From Apiospora phragmitis (lineage: Eukaryota > Ascomycota > Sordariomycetes > Amphisphaeriales > Apiosporaceae): DNA of 64,000 nucleotides. Below are positions 47,696-59,316 of the stretch, piece after piece. The number at the start of each line of letters is the position of its first letter. Within the stretch, counting starts at the first letter, position 1. Made by a program: the position numbers and the translations under genes. The stretch is taken from assembly GCA_038363925.1 (NCBI GenBank), contig JAQQWL010000002.1, positions 1,178,001 to 1,242,000 on the forward strand, given 5' to 3'. Under the pieces are notes generated by a model. That model was not told the origin of the DNA. It worked only from the letters and a program-made list of their open reading frames with translations, and did no database searches.

Positions 47696-49581
47696 ACGTA
47701 CCTTATAAACGAGCTACGCATATAAGCGAGCTGCGTACTTTTAATTAACTTTCTTATAATTAATTTTATATTAACTTTTCTCTTTTAATAAATATAAAAT
47801 AAAAAAGGTTAAATTTAACGCTTTAAACGCTTTAAAATAACCCGAAATTAAATATATAAAAAGCTGCAGCGATATATTATATCCTAGAATCGACTTTACG
47901 TAACCGATAACGCGGAATTCGATCACGATCCGAAATTTTTATAAATTTTTTAAAGCTTTCTAATTTTAAAAAGGAATTAATTATTCGATATATTATTAAT
48001 TTAGATACGTAATCGTTTCTTCCCCGGCTAAGTAATATAAAAGATATAACGAATTAATTATTTAACTTATATAACGCGGGACGCGTCGGCGTTAATTAGA
48101 CCTCTAGACGCGTTTTAACCGAAGAATTAATTATTAAAAAATCCTTTATAAAGATTTTTACGCGTATCGCGTATAATTTACTTTTATATAAAATATAATT
48201 AATAAATATAAAATATAAAAAGAGGATATATATAACTTTAACGAAACTAGGTTTTTTATAAACTAAATCTCGTTTAAAATAATCGTAACCACTTTTAATT
48301 AACGCGGAAAACTTAAAGTAATATAATAAAAGAATTAAGAATAAGTTATAATTATTTAGGGCGTCGAATTAAACGGTTACGCTATTTCTTTATATACTAT
48401 TTTTATTAGGAAAACGCACCTCTCTTTTTAATATAAAAATAACTTATTACCGAAGGACTAGGTGATCATAATTATTAAAAATAATTAAATTACGAATAAA
48501 AAAAGCGAGGACTAAATTTAATACTTTTATTAATATATTAAGTCTTGTATAAAAAATCGTTATCGCTTCCTAGTTTTAAACGGCTACGAAAGCTACTACT
48601 CGATAACTTTCGAGCTTTATTACGAAAAGAACTCGATTATTATACTTTATATACCTTTTTATTCGTTATATAAGCTTTAACCTCTTAATTTAGCTATTTT
48701 CGTATATTAAAAAAGTCGTACGAGAAAGAAATTAAGGGTTTTATACGAGCGTATATTATTTACATTTTAAAGAAAGACTTCTTACCGGCGTTTTTAAAAG
48801 CGTTCTAAGCGATTTTTATTATTTTAAATATATAGGGAGGTTTTCGAGGAATAAGACTCGTTTTATACGATTTAGAATATATTATTTTATAGTTAAATAT
48901 AAAGCTACGTATTTTAATACCTCCGGGGACGTTTTTCGGTTTATTTATCCCTTGAAAATTAATAACTTTAAATAACTCGATTAAAGCTTAATCTTAAACC
49001 GAATACGTTTAAAACCGTATCGTATAGTATTAAAATAGCTTTTCGACGTTTATTTTAATTAAGCTTAATTAAATTACGAAAGGTATAACGTAAGTTATAT
49101 ACCGGCTCGCTTTTTAAAAAAAATAAGGTAAGCGTATTACGAAAAGTAAATAAAATACTTAACCGACGCCGCTATACGAAAAAAACGGCTATAAAATAAA
49201 AGATTACTTCGTATATAAATTAAAAAAAAAACTTATAATTTTAAAGAGACGTTAATAAATAGTTATAAAATAAATCGCGCCGGAGTAATAAGTCGTACGA
49301 GAAGGTTTAAAACGCGCCCGCGACGCTATAGAATTTACGGGGAGCCCGGGCATAATTATTACGATCGGCGGGTTAGTCCCCCGCAGGGTAGCACTTAAGG
49401 CGTAGAATTAGATAAAAATAACCGTCTAGTTATTTCCGGAGCTTTTATTTTATAGCGTAGTGGTTAATTTAAACGCTCTATAATAATAATACGCGTAATT
49501 ATTAAAATAACGTAAAACTATTTAATAAAATTAATTTTATTTAATTTTAATTAATTTTAAACGTTATAATAAAATTAATTA
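47696..49581 (+). mobile_element. Fot1-like copy with transposase relic, right end not found
   Basis: The left terminal repeat ACGTACCTTATAAACGAG at 47696 is preceded by TA and has the doubled CGAGCT motif 17 bp apart. From 47900 to 49340 it runs parallel to the complete copy at 49582-51441 (inverted). The plus strand near 48550-48720 reads as the end of a pogo-type DDE transposase: RFLVLNGYESYYS, then FELYYEKNSIIILYIPFYS and LYKL (stop) PLNLA, the block just before the last catalytic Asp. Its expected right terminal repeat is missing; the 3' part instead continues into the flank of the next copy, so recombination between copies is likely. Confidence 0.55.
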
Positions 49582-51441
49582 ACGTATCCCACAAGCGAAT
49601 ATCCTATATAAACGAATATCCTATTTTTTTATACCTTTTTTAATAAAATATAAATTAATTTTACTATAACGTATTTAAAATATTAAAATTAATTAAAATC
49701 CTTATCTTTAAATATTTCTATATTATTCTAATAAGTACGCGTATTATGCCCGGGCTCTCCGTAGATTTTATAGCGTTATAAACGTGTCTTAAACGTTCTT
49801 ATATAACTACTCTTCCGACGCGATTCGTTTTATAACTATTTATTAACGTTCTTTTAAAACTACAGGTTTTCTCTAGTTTATATACGAAGTGATTTTCTAT
49901 TTTATAGCCGTTTCTTTTTTATACGGCGGCGCCGGCTAAGCATCTTATTTACTTTTCGAAGTGTCGCGTGCTTACCTTTTAAAAGAGTAACTCGGTATAT
50001 AATATACGTTATAACCTTTATAATCTAATTAAAGCTAATTAAAATAAACGTTAAAAAGTTATTTTAATATTATATAATACGGTTTCGAACGTATTCGGTT
50101 TAAGATTAAACCTTAATCGGGTTATTTAAGGTTTTTAATTCTTAAGGAATAAGTAGGCCGGAAAACGTCCCCGGAAATATTAAAGTATATAGCTTTATAT
50201 CTAATTATAAAATAATATATTCCGGATTATACGGGATAAGTCCTGTTTTTTAAAAGCTTCTTCGTATATTTAAAACGGTAAAAATCGCCTAGAACGCTTT
50301 TAAAAACGCTAATAAGAAGTCCTCCTTTAAGATATAAGTAATATACGCCCGTATAAGATATTTAATTTCTTTCCCGTACGCCTTTTTTAATATACGAAAA
50401 TAGCCGATATTAAGAGGTTAGAGCTTATATAACGAATAAGAAGGTATATAAAGTATAATAATCGAGTTCTTTTTATAATAGAGCTTAAAAGTTATCGAAT
50501 AATAACTTTCGTAGCCGTTTAAGATTAAGAGGCGATAACGATCTTTTATATAAAACCTAGTATATTAATTAAAATATCGAATTTAATCCTCGCTTTTTTT
50601 ATTCGTAATTTAGCTATTTTTAATAATTACGATTACTTAATCCTTCGGTAATAGGCTATTTTCGTACTAGGAAGAGAGGTGCGTTTTCCCGGTAAAGATA
50701 ATATACGGAGGGATGGCGTAACCGTATAATCCGACGCCCTAAATAATTATAACCTATTCCCGGTTCCTTTATTATATTACCCTAGGCTTTCCATATTGAT
50801 CGGAGGTAGTTATAACTATTTCGAACGAGATTTAGTTTATAAAAAAGCCGGTCTCGTTAAAGTTATAAATATACTCTTTTTAGATCTCGTACTTATAAAT
50901 TATATTCCGTACGAAAAGTAAACTATACGCGATACGCGTCGGGATCTTTGTAAAGAACTTTTTAATAATTAATTCTTCGGTTAAAACGTATCCGGAGGTC
51001 TAGTTATTATCGTACGAAGTTAAAAGCTTAATTAACGCCGACGCGTCCCGCGTTACGTAAACTAAATAATCGATTCGTTATATCTTTTATATTATTTAAC
51101 CGGGGAAAAAACGATCGCGTATTTAAATTAATAATATATTAAATAATCGTATTTTTTCCGGAATTTAAAAGCTTTCGAAAATTCGTAAATATTTCGCGTC
51201 GTATAGGTTAATTATTTCGTTTACGTTATAAAGTTTTTAATAAGACGTAATAAATTAATATAGCTTTTTATACGTTTAAAATTAAGTCTTCCTAGAGCGC
51301 TTAAAGCGTTAAAATTATATTATTCTCTTTTTAAAGTTATAATATTTCGGACGTAAAAGAATATAAAAAAGGTTAAAGCTATAAAGAAATTTATAAAAAT
51401 AAGACATTCGCTTATATAGGATATTCGCTTATAAGATACGT
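49582..51441 (-). mobile_element. Structurally complete Fot1/pogo-like transposon, RIP-inactivated
   Basis: 1860 bp long, with terminal inverted repeats of about 43 bp: left ACGTATCCCACAAGCGAATA, right end inverted ACGTATCTTATAAGCGAATA. Each contains the motif AAGCGAATATCC twice at 17-bp spacing. TA flanks both sides (49580-49581, 51442-51443), the expected target duplication. The minus strand carries the DDE transposase relic of the same family as the plus-strand copy at 47696. Every frame has stops. It sits in the 3' part of the enclosing element, because the sequence before 49582 and after 51443 continues the same 3' region. Confidence 0.8.
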
Positions 51442-51909
51442 TATATATTATTATATAACGTTTAAAAAGTAAGAAATTAAATCGTATAAGAAATTAAACC
51501 GTGAGATACGTTAATTTTAACACTTTTATTAATTAAATTAAAATAACTTTATTATATAACGCTAGCTATTTAAAAAGATTTTTAAAATACTATAAAAAAG
51601 ATTATTTATTAATTAATGCGGCATTATAAACTTAATCCTTAAAAAATTAAAGCTCGTAAGGCTATAAAAAAAGCGAAGGGTATAAATTAGTTTAGATTCG
51701 AAATTTATATTAATTAAAAGCATATAACGTATAAAGAAAAAACTAGATTAAGTTAAAATTAAGGAATTAAATTCTAAAAGATCTACTATATCTACTATTA
51801 AAAGCGATTACATTATAGTCTATTATTAAAGGAATAGTGGCTATTTAAAGTTAGTGGTCAATTTATACCATTAATTTTTAGGGGGGGTCAATTATGAGGT
51901 GACGTACAT

Positions 51910-52594
51910 TACTACCCTTCCCGAAAGACCCAGCCCAATTCCAACTGTCCCTTTGACAGATTAAAATATCAGGCTATCAAAGGGGAGGATGGTGGTCATG
52001 TGTCCGAGTGCAATGCGCGTGCAATCATGAGGCAGGGCTGCGCCATTTCATCATGCATGCTCAGTCCCTCCTCGTATCCATTCTCCATATGTCAGCGTAT
52101 CTCATTGGTTCATGCGTGCCCATATCGGTGCCTCTAGGTAGTATCAAGACGTGTTAACCTGATACGTGGACGTGCATTATCAGGCTGACCGGACCTCAGC
52201 CACAAGAGGTTGTTGCCTCCAGTAGGCATATTCCCAATCGGTAATTGACTGTCGTAAGGCTCTCTGACTTGAGCGTAGAAAAATATGTGACAGACCCCAG
52301 GTCTTAACTTGATTCCGACATTATGGAAAATAAAGGATCGGGCTTGATTCTCAATTCCTTTTTATCTACAATACCTAGTTGCTTGCTGCCACTGGCTTCG
52401 CCCCTTTCAACCCAATTGCCGCGATGTGGATGTTACGCTCCGATTAACAGTTCACAAGATTCTCTTTTTCTATTAGGACAGATTGATTGATGAATGTAGA
52501 ATTGGCCTAGATATTACGGCAGATAAAACCCGATCATGGTAGCTCATGATATATCGAAGTGAGTAAGTGCACTATCCCAATTGACTCATATTAG
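51910..52594. other. Intergenic, normal composition
   Basis: Normal base composition resumes abruptly after the transposon end. No gene seen. Confidence 0.5.
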
Positions 52595-53650
52595 CTAACC
52601 TTGTTTGTCCTCATAGTTGGCATGGTCCGAAGGCACCGGCACGGGTTTCTCCTCTCCCCTCTTCATCCACATTTGGTGGGCTCCCTTGATCCCCTGTGTG
52701 CCATGCTTCCGAACCATCTTGAGGAACTCCAGCTTCTCCCCGTCAGTCTGCGACGTTGCCTCGTCGCTGAACGGATAGTCCCCTGAAGCGTACAGTGCCT
52801 TCTGGAAGGCGGGCCTCTGAGCGAGCTTGTCGTGCCAGGCCTCGACGAGGGGCTCCTTGATGTCGATGCCGCACCACTTGGCCGATTGCGCGAAGATGAA
52901 GGCGGCAAAGTCGGCAACGGTCATCCGGCCACCAGCGACAAAAGAGGACGTCGACTAATATAGGCAGGAGTCTCGGCGTCAGTCCGGGTTGGGAATAGGA
53001 TGACACATCGTTGGCTTAGCACGGAGAGAACTTACGAGCTGCGTGTTGAGACAGTGTGGAGCCGTCGACACTCGGCAGTGAAGCGCCACGAGCCATAGTC
53101 ACCGTCCTTCTCCGAAGGGAGGTACCGGTTGAAGTGGGCTGTCTGGCCCATCATAGGACCGTAACCCGAGATTTGCCACGATAACTGACTGGCTGTCAGT
53201 AACATCATTCCATTACCATGTGGACAACTCACTTACCCACGACAGCTGGGTCCAGTACTCCTGCGTACCGATAGGGTTTAAGAACTTGTGGTCCTTGTCG
53301 AACTCGTGGGCCATGTAAAGCAGGCAGGCCCCGCTCTCCCAGACCTTCACCTGGCTTCCGTTCTCCTTGACATGCACAATGGCCGGGACCTTGCCGTTCG
53401 GGTTCACGTTCTTCGTGTACCACTTGGTATACATCTCGCCTTTAACTATGTCGAGGTTGATGTAGTTGTATTCAATGCTGGAGAAAGTACGTGCTAGTAA
53501 ATGAATACAGTAGTGTGTGTCAAGTGTCGTTTGTTACCCGAGCTCCTCAGCCATGACTGTGCACTTGTAAGGGTTCACAGCGCTAGTTCCGTAGATGTTG
53601 AGGCCAGCCTTGGGGCCTTTTCCAGTGGGAAAGGGGAGTCCCCCCGCCAT
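52595..53650 (-). CDS. Glutathione S-transferase (URE2/GTT-like), one frameshift
   Basis: Exons (minus) 53538-53650, 53237-53477, 53036-53184 and 52595-52954 with introns of 60, 52 and 81 bp. The N-terminal thioredoxin-like domain has NIYGTSAVNPYKCTVMAEELG and NPNGKVPAIVHV, then WESGACLLYMAHEFD (the Glu-Ser pair that holds glutathione). The helical domain follows with SWQISGYGPMMGQ and MTVADFAAFIFAQSAKW. Such cytosolic enzymes conjugate glutathione to electrophiles or act as peroxidases. The coding total is 863 bp (3n+2): one base is missing near 53050 (GTCTCAAC; GTCCTCAAC would restore VLNTQL before the third intron). Confidence 0.8.
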
Positions 53651-54039
53651 GATATTGGTGTTGCTGGGACGAGGCGGGTGGGAGTGTTAGACAGCAGTGA
53701 GAATATCGTAGCCGGAAGAGAAAGGAGAGTTGAGAATACGCGTTGGACTTATGTTGGTTGGAAAAACTTGGGCAAAGCAAGGGATGTTCCATGACGGTAT
53801 TCGACGGGTCTCGTCCAGGGGCAGCTGCGTCCAACTTGGACCCCTTGCATGTACATACCCTGCAATGGGCCTAAGGACCAGGGCAGTGCTGGTGTAACAC
53901 TTGCAGACCAACATCTGATATGCAGATTGACTTGCTACCAACTGCAGTAGGCGCTAGGTAAACAGTGGAAATATAGACCGGCCTGACTCTAATACGGGCG
54001 CTGGAATTTGGCAAATGAACAGGCTTATACCTATGAAGG
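53651..54039. other. Short intergenic region upstream of the transferase gene
   Basis: Promoter region of the glutathione S-transferase and 3' side of the transporter fragment. No motif supported. Confidence 0.4.
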
Positions 54040-55288
54040 CTAAGCCTTAGGATTCTCATCTGGGCTCGAGGCCTCTATCTTGGCAGGCGAGGTACCGCTT
54101 CCATCCTGCTGCTCCTGCTGCTTCTTTCTGATGTCGTACCAGCCGATGCCCCAGATGAAGAGGCCGCTGACCACCACCATGGCCGCGTTCAGGTAGAAGA
54201 CGCGGTCGAGGCTCTCCGCAAAAGCCGAGATAACGCCTTGCAGGTCTGCAGTCCCCACAACTTGGCGGAAGTTGGTCGCACCCGCCTGGATGACGGCGGC
54301 AACGTCCGCCCCAGGGGCATAGACTGGCAGCAGTGTCTTCAGGCTCGACACCAGCAACAGGCTGCACAGAGGGAGTACGATGGCCGGGAAGAGCGACTGG
54401 GTGAAGACCATAAAGGCCATACCCGAAGACAGTTCCTCCCCGGTGGTGACGGTTTGAATGGAGATGATGCCCTGAGAAATTGGGATTAGCAAGCAGCTCA
54501 GTATTCGAACGGTTGCAACATGACACACGAGAAGGGTGGCCGGAGGCGGAGACCTACGAGCTGCAATCCTGCTCCAGATCCTATACCCGCGAGCATCTGG
54601 AACCCGATCCATTTGCCAACCGACGAATCGGCCTGGAGCGTGGACATGAGGCCGACTCCGATGGAGGAAAGCACAAGAGAAAAGAGAGCTATGGGTATGA
54701 CAAAGCCAGTCTTTTGCACTTTTAACCGTTAGCTAGCTGGCTCTATTTCGGGCGTGGAAGGGAAGGCTCACAGATGCCACCGGTTAGACCAGCCGCCAAG
54801 AGCTGGGGCAGGATGAATGGAACAACGTAGACTCCACTGAGAATGGCGGAGGCGTTGTAGACACTTTGGAAATAGATGGGCATGTAGTAGAAGAGCCCAT
54901 AAATGCCCACCATCTGAAAGGCAGTGAACATGCCCGCCGACCATACGGTCCGCTGGCGGATCATGGCGGCAGGCAGCAGTGCCCCATCCCCCTTGTGGTA
55001 GTTCCACGCGAACCAGACGAGGAAGTTTGCACCGGCGCCGCAAAAGAGACCAATTACCTGCGACGAGTTCCATGCATATTGGTTTCCGCCGTACTGCAGG
55101 GCAAGAAGTAGCTGGATCACAGCCGGGGCGAAAAGGGCAAATCCGATCAAGTCCAAATGATGGTGGAGCTGAGGAAGAACCGAAAGAGCCTTCTTTTGGG
55201 GAGTCTGCTCGGGGGTGCGAAGAAGGATCGTTAGGAGCACAGTGATGCTACCTAGGGGAAGATTGATGTAGAATGCTAGGTTGTTCAA
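54040..55288 (-). pseudogene. C-terminal half of a 14-TM MFS transporter (DHA2-like)
   Basis: Three exons in frame: 54772 to about 55276, 54558-54718 and 54040-54471, introns of 53 and 86 bp. The sequence starts at the sixth or seventh membrane helix (AFYINLPLGSITVLLTILL) and continues through YYMPIYFQSVYNAS, KWIGFQMLAGIGSGAGLQL and GMAFMVFTQSLFPAI to a charged tail. The N-terminal half, with the signature loop and motif C, was not found in the next 1 kb upstream. The ends are otherwise clean, so this is a truncation rather than gradual decay. Related full-length proteins export toxins or drugs. Confidence 0.7.
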
Positions 55289-56408
55289 TTAATCTTCATC
55301 GGATCAAAGGGCCATCAAGGACTAAAGTTACTTATGCTTCAAGCTATACTTACACCCTCGCCATGTGCTGGTCGCTTCTTCTGAAGTTGGATGAGGAGTT
55401 GACATGGCAGCGTCTTGTTGTGATTCGGTGGGCGTATGTGTGGTTGCTATTAGGAGTCAGCGGAGGAGGGCTAGAGAGAGAAAAGACCAATAGCTGTGAA
55501 AGCAGCCTCTCGCATTTGCGACAAGAACGATTGCTGTCCATGTTTTGGTGCCTTTCCTCCGCAGTCCGGGGGGGGGGGGGGGCAGCGCCAAAGGGATTGC
55601 TGAAGGTGCTGTTGGTTGTTCGTGGTAATTAGAGGGAAATGACGCGATCACACGCCCGGGTGGCCCTATACGTACGGTTGGAGGATCAACTTATAATACA
55701 TGCAACCATGTCTATACCGTTTTGCGCCTTGTGGGTCAAATCGCTGTCACGTCCCTGGTTTTCGCTGTTAGAACGGGGGGGGTTAGATGAAGGGATAAAG
55801 AGATATATCAGATGTTGCGCCTGGCTTACCACGTCAATCTGGACACCTTTAATTTTTGACTTCGACGCGAGCCCCTGCCTAATAGAGTTTACTGTCTTCA
55901 CTGGTGTGAAATGTGAGCCCCAGGTGGGCTTCCTCTCGTCTTATCTCGTGTCATCCCTGGTTTCCCTATATACCGTGCCCAACGACGTTTCGTCCAACCT
56001 TAACGACTCGCTCGTACGAATAGAGACAAGGTTTAAGGGAGACGTAGTGGTAGGGGATACGTTGTATACAAGGCAATCAGGGTTCAAGCCTTCCTGCTCG
56101 CGATGCAGGCCTCATGATAGAATGGAGGACCCGGCTAACTCAGCAAAGTCCAATCACACAACTCTTCACGTGGTCCACCCTATGCAAGACCCCCACGGCA
56201 GCTTGACACGTCGGCAGCCTAATCACCTAATACATTCTTTTATTTCTTCTTCTTTCGCTTGTTACCAGGTAATTAAACCCACAAACCAAAGAAAAGGCTT
56301 AGAAAGAGCACAAAACACTCACCTATTCCTCATACTTCGATTTTGGCCGTCTTCTCTCCAGCAAGAGCGCTGGTTGTATACTCGTACTTTTTGCAGAAGC
56401 TCGTCAAG
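55289..56408. other. Intergenic, contains a G15 tract
   Basis: The missing half of the transporter is not here. A plus open frame of 264 codons (55639-56433) has no motif and biased, unconvincing composition. A run of fifteen G lies at 55568-55582. Confidence 0.4.
55568..55582 (+). repeat. Mononucleotide G15 tract
   Basis: Fifteen consecutive G. Such runs are length-unstable and could form G-quadruplexes; their length in an assembly is unreliable. Confidence 0.9.
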
Positions 56409-58436
56409 ATGGAGGATGCTGATACCGCAATGAGCCTCCTTTGCGAAAGGTGCCGGATATGGTATTATATTGGTGTCCACGCACCAATCGGACCGAAAAC
56501 TCAGGAGTGTTTGAGTTACTATATGACTGCAGAGGAGATGTCGAACAACGAAACATCCTGTCTGGTTTGCCAAGCAGTATGGGCTGCCCTTATAGCTCGA
56601 CATCATCACGGGGAAAGTTCATTAATTCTCCAGAGTGATAGGGACCTTCGCATTCGGAGGCCTTTTTATTTCAGAGACGTCAAGGAGGGTAGCTTCTTCA
56701 TATCACATCTGAAACCGCTAATGGAAGAAAGCCCCGTCATCCCGTTGTTCCTCAGGGTCGACGTCACCAGAGATGGCCATTACATATCACATATCACATA
56801 TCACTCCCCAGTACAAGTTCCACTACACTAAACAGAAGAAACCTTGGCTACGTCGTGTGGGAAATTGGGATGTGAACCAATTCGATGTTGCACTTCTTCG
56901 AAGCTGGATCAGCCACTGCGATACCGTTCACAGACGGTACGCGGTAGATTGGACGACCGAAGGTATGGAAAGACACAATACACCAAGATTTTGGGACGAC
57001 TTGGTCATAGGTCTACCTGATTGATTTCGAGTTCTTGACATGGTTAACCTCAACGTCTGTCAACCCCATTGAAGCAGTCCGCTATGTGGCACTCAGCTAC
57101 ATGTGGGAAGGCGGTGGCGAGCAAGAGTTTCAACTTCGGCAAAACCTAGTCGAAACACTGGAGATACCAAGCAGCCTTGCCAAAATTACGATTCCAGGCA
57201 TTCTCAAAGACGCCATGGCGCTATGCAAAGACTTGAATGAAAGGTAATTACCTCTGGGTCGACCCGACTGTGCATAGTCCAGGACGATCCAGCCTCGAAA
57301 ATGGGCCAGACCCAAGCCATGGGTGCTATCTACCGGTCCGCGTCATTTACTATTGCAGCCGGCCTCAACAAAAATGATGGCCTAGGCCTTCCCGGATACA
57401 AAGGTCTACATAGGGTATCCGACTCCCACCACCCCAAGACTTCTTCATATGGTACGGACCAACGTGACGGGGTTCGATCCGGATTGTGAGGACCGCAATA
57501 TATCCTCCTCTCGGTGGAATACTCGAGGCTGGACATTCCAAGAACGGCTATTGTCTGAGCGCATTATATTCATAACTGGCCACGAAGTCAGATTTCAGTG
57601 TGCGGAAACAAAATGCTCCGAGACGGAGACATGGAGTTATCCAGACATGGAATTATTGCCTCGTGGAAGGGTCCGGCGCGGGCTTCGCTACGGCCTAGCA
57701 GACGATGTCGTCGACTTACTACGGCGCAAGAAATAAGAGGAAGAAACGAGTTGGGCCCTTGGTCTTGTCGAGAACTTTGTGCACAGCACGTGGGTTGATT
57801 GGGCCCACCGTGCACCGCCGACCGTGGTGCACTATTGCCGCTGGGTCGAGGAATACACCAGGCGGCAGCTTACCTTCCCCTCCGACTCATTAAACGCCTT
57901 TGCCGGTGCTTCCAAGATCGTAGCCAGCGCCCTAGGTTCGCGCATGCTTTTCGGGCTATCCGAAAAGTGCCTGCCACAAGCGCTCATGTGGGAACACGAA
58001 GAGAACGGCGATGGACACGGACGGCATGGCGTACAGCATGGATGACTATCGACAAACGGCAAGCCTAGTAGAGTGTTTCTACTACCATGGCCCAGAGATC
58101 AGAAGCAGCTATGAGTTGCGTAAGCTAGACGTCGAAGAAAGGTGGATCGATCAATCTGTTTCCATGGCCGATCTGAAAGGGGTGGCGGACTTGCCAGTCC
58201 TGGAAGGCGTGGCAGACTGGAAACACGACATCAAGAACGAAGCTTGGGCACACCGCCCCCAGAGCCCCTGGGAGGCCGTAGCCCATGGTGACCTCGATGC
58301 CGACGCCTGTGGCATCGCCGCCACGTTGCCCGGCTGTTTGGTCTTCAACACGACGGTCGCTTCGGCGGGCCAAGGATTTGACTTGGGCGATTGTCGGGAA
58401 ACTGCGGTGTGTGGTTTTAGTGATGGCTCCGCGTAA
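56409..58436 (+). pseudogene. HET-domain (heterokaryon incompatibility) pseudogene
   Basis: All three HET blocks are visible in shifting frames: AVRYVALSYMWEGG (near 57080), YLWVD..LCIVQDDPASK (near 57246-57296) and RGWTFQERLLSERIIF (near 57525). The N-terminal part (MEDADTAMSLLCERCR and CLVCQAVWAAL) and a C-terminal part (WVEEYTRRQLTFPSDSLNAF; SPWEAVAHGDLDADACGIA) are also readable. HET proteins trigger cell death on fusion of unlike mycelia. Breaks: frame change at an ACATATC microsatellite near 56785-56806, a TGA at 57022 where Trp is expected (LPD-stop-FRVLDM), TAA plus an extra base in the second block (57244-57275), and further shifts near 57440 and 57740. Too many for error alone. Confidence 0.75.
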
Positions 58437-59316
58437 TGCTGGTGGAGCGAGTTTCTGCCAGCCCCTATGTCGCGCGCAAGATCGGGTAGGTGAAGTCCGC
58501 ATGAACAGGTGGAAGAACTGCAATCCTCGGTGGGAGACGGTGGTATTGACCTAAGTGTTGTTACTTCTACAGCCTGCCCCCCGGTGTCCATTGCATGTTG
58601 ACATAAGGTTTTGGCTTACTAAGGCATAACAGTCTCTTTCTCACACCAATCAATAACCATGAGAACTGTGATCGGGGCTTCTTCCTCCCCATATCGTATA
58701 CATATACCTGTGAGCAAACTCTCTTGTGGGCATAGGCGTCGAACTTGAGGATCGTCAAGCAAATTTCTATTGCTGAAGTTGAAGTAGATGGCGCGTGATC
58801 TCGCCTCAAGCTTGTCCGCATCATACCCCTTTTAGTGGATTAAGGGGTCTATGGGTTGCTGTTGAGTCCGTCTAGGCGTGCATGAGTACAAGCTTACGAC
58901 CATTTCTCAAATGATCTCGAAGACCATGTTGCGTTTTTCCTAAGTTCCAAATGCACTGATCCTCAAGTTGTAACAGCACTGCGCCACCTCTGGTTTCTGA
59001 TTCGTCGACGGACAAACTGGTATTGGGTTCTTGGTCAGTATATTCCATGAGGTCGCCCTATCTATCCTTGATCATTCTAGAGGCAGTCCGCCAAACTCTC
59101 AATGGGTAATGCGAAGAACACTGGTGATGATGCTACAGTTGAGCATACAGAATTATTACTTATTATTTGTAGTAATAGTACAAGTATATGAACACATATA
59201 TATACCTAGTATTTATTTCTTCGTATGTGAAACCGGTTTCTCGTGGATCTTCGTGTAACTCCGGGCTAGGCGTCAAAACCCCCGTCTAACGGCATTACAA
59301 TTCTGAAAAGCAGCGC
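58437..59316. other. Intergenic, no gene supported
   Basis: Convergent end region between the HET relic and the DUF3176 gene. Nothing recognisable. Confidence 0.45.

Larger units (their letters stand above)
46971..51511. mobile_element. Fot1/pogo-like TIR element with nested copies inside
   Basis: The left end (46971, ATATACCCCACGGTTTAAT) and inverted right end (51511, ACGTATCTCACGGTTTAAT) match for about 43 bp, each with a doubled GTTTAATTTCT motif 17 bp apart, and each is flanked by TA. Inside are a first internal copy (47013-47695), a second Fot1-like copy starting with its own terminal repeat at 47696, and a complete third copy (49582-51441). The size of 4.5 kb against a usual 1.9 kb is explained by these insertions. 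Confidence 0.65.
43960..51909. repeat. AT-rich RIP-mutated repeat island (right)
   Basis: Same composition as the left island: A/T-dominated, CpG kept, CpA/TpG rare, no open frames. The right edge (51909) is exactly the terminal repeat of the outermost transposon. On the left, mutated sequence extends about 930 bp beyond that transposon (43960-44887), through the 5' part of the ubiquitin-like gene. Nothing else could be identified in 44150-44887. Confidence 0.9.
44888..51909. mobile_element. Outermost TIR DNA transposon with nested insertions
   Basis: The left end ACGTACGTTACCCTATAAT (44888) and the reverse complement of the right end ATGTACGTCACCTCATAAT (51909) match as terminal inverted repeats, both continuing TGACCCCCC. 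The flanking dinucleotide is TA on both sides (44886-44887 and 51910-51911), the target duplication of Tc1/mariner/pogo elements. Between them lie an LTR relic and several Fot1-like copies that inserted later. Own coding remains (44946-45966 and 51512-51840) could not be read. Confidence 0.65.

Noticed and set aside
44888..51909. CRISPR or other phage-defence array suggested by repeated inverted blocks
   Set aside because: Repeats are transposon copies with terminal inverted repeats and TA duplications; spacing is irregular and the genome is eukaryotic.
55639..56433. Plus-strand open frame of 264 codons upstream of the HET relic
   Set aside because: No recognisable domain, mixed composition and overlap with the HET start; could be real but not supportable.
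57470..57490. GGTTCGATCC, similar to a tRNA B box
   Set aside because: Lies inside the HET reading frame (GFDPDCED) and has no matching A box or cloverleaf around it.
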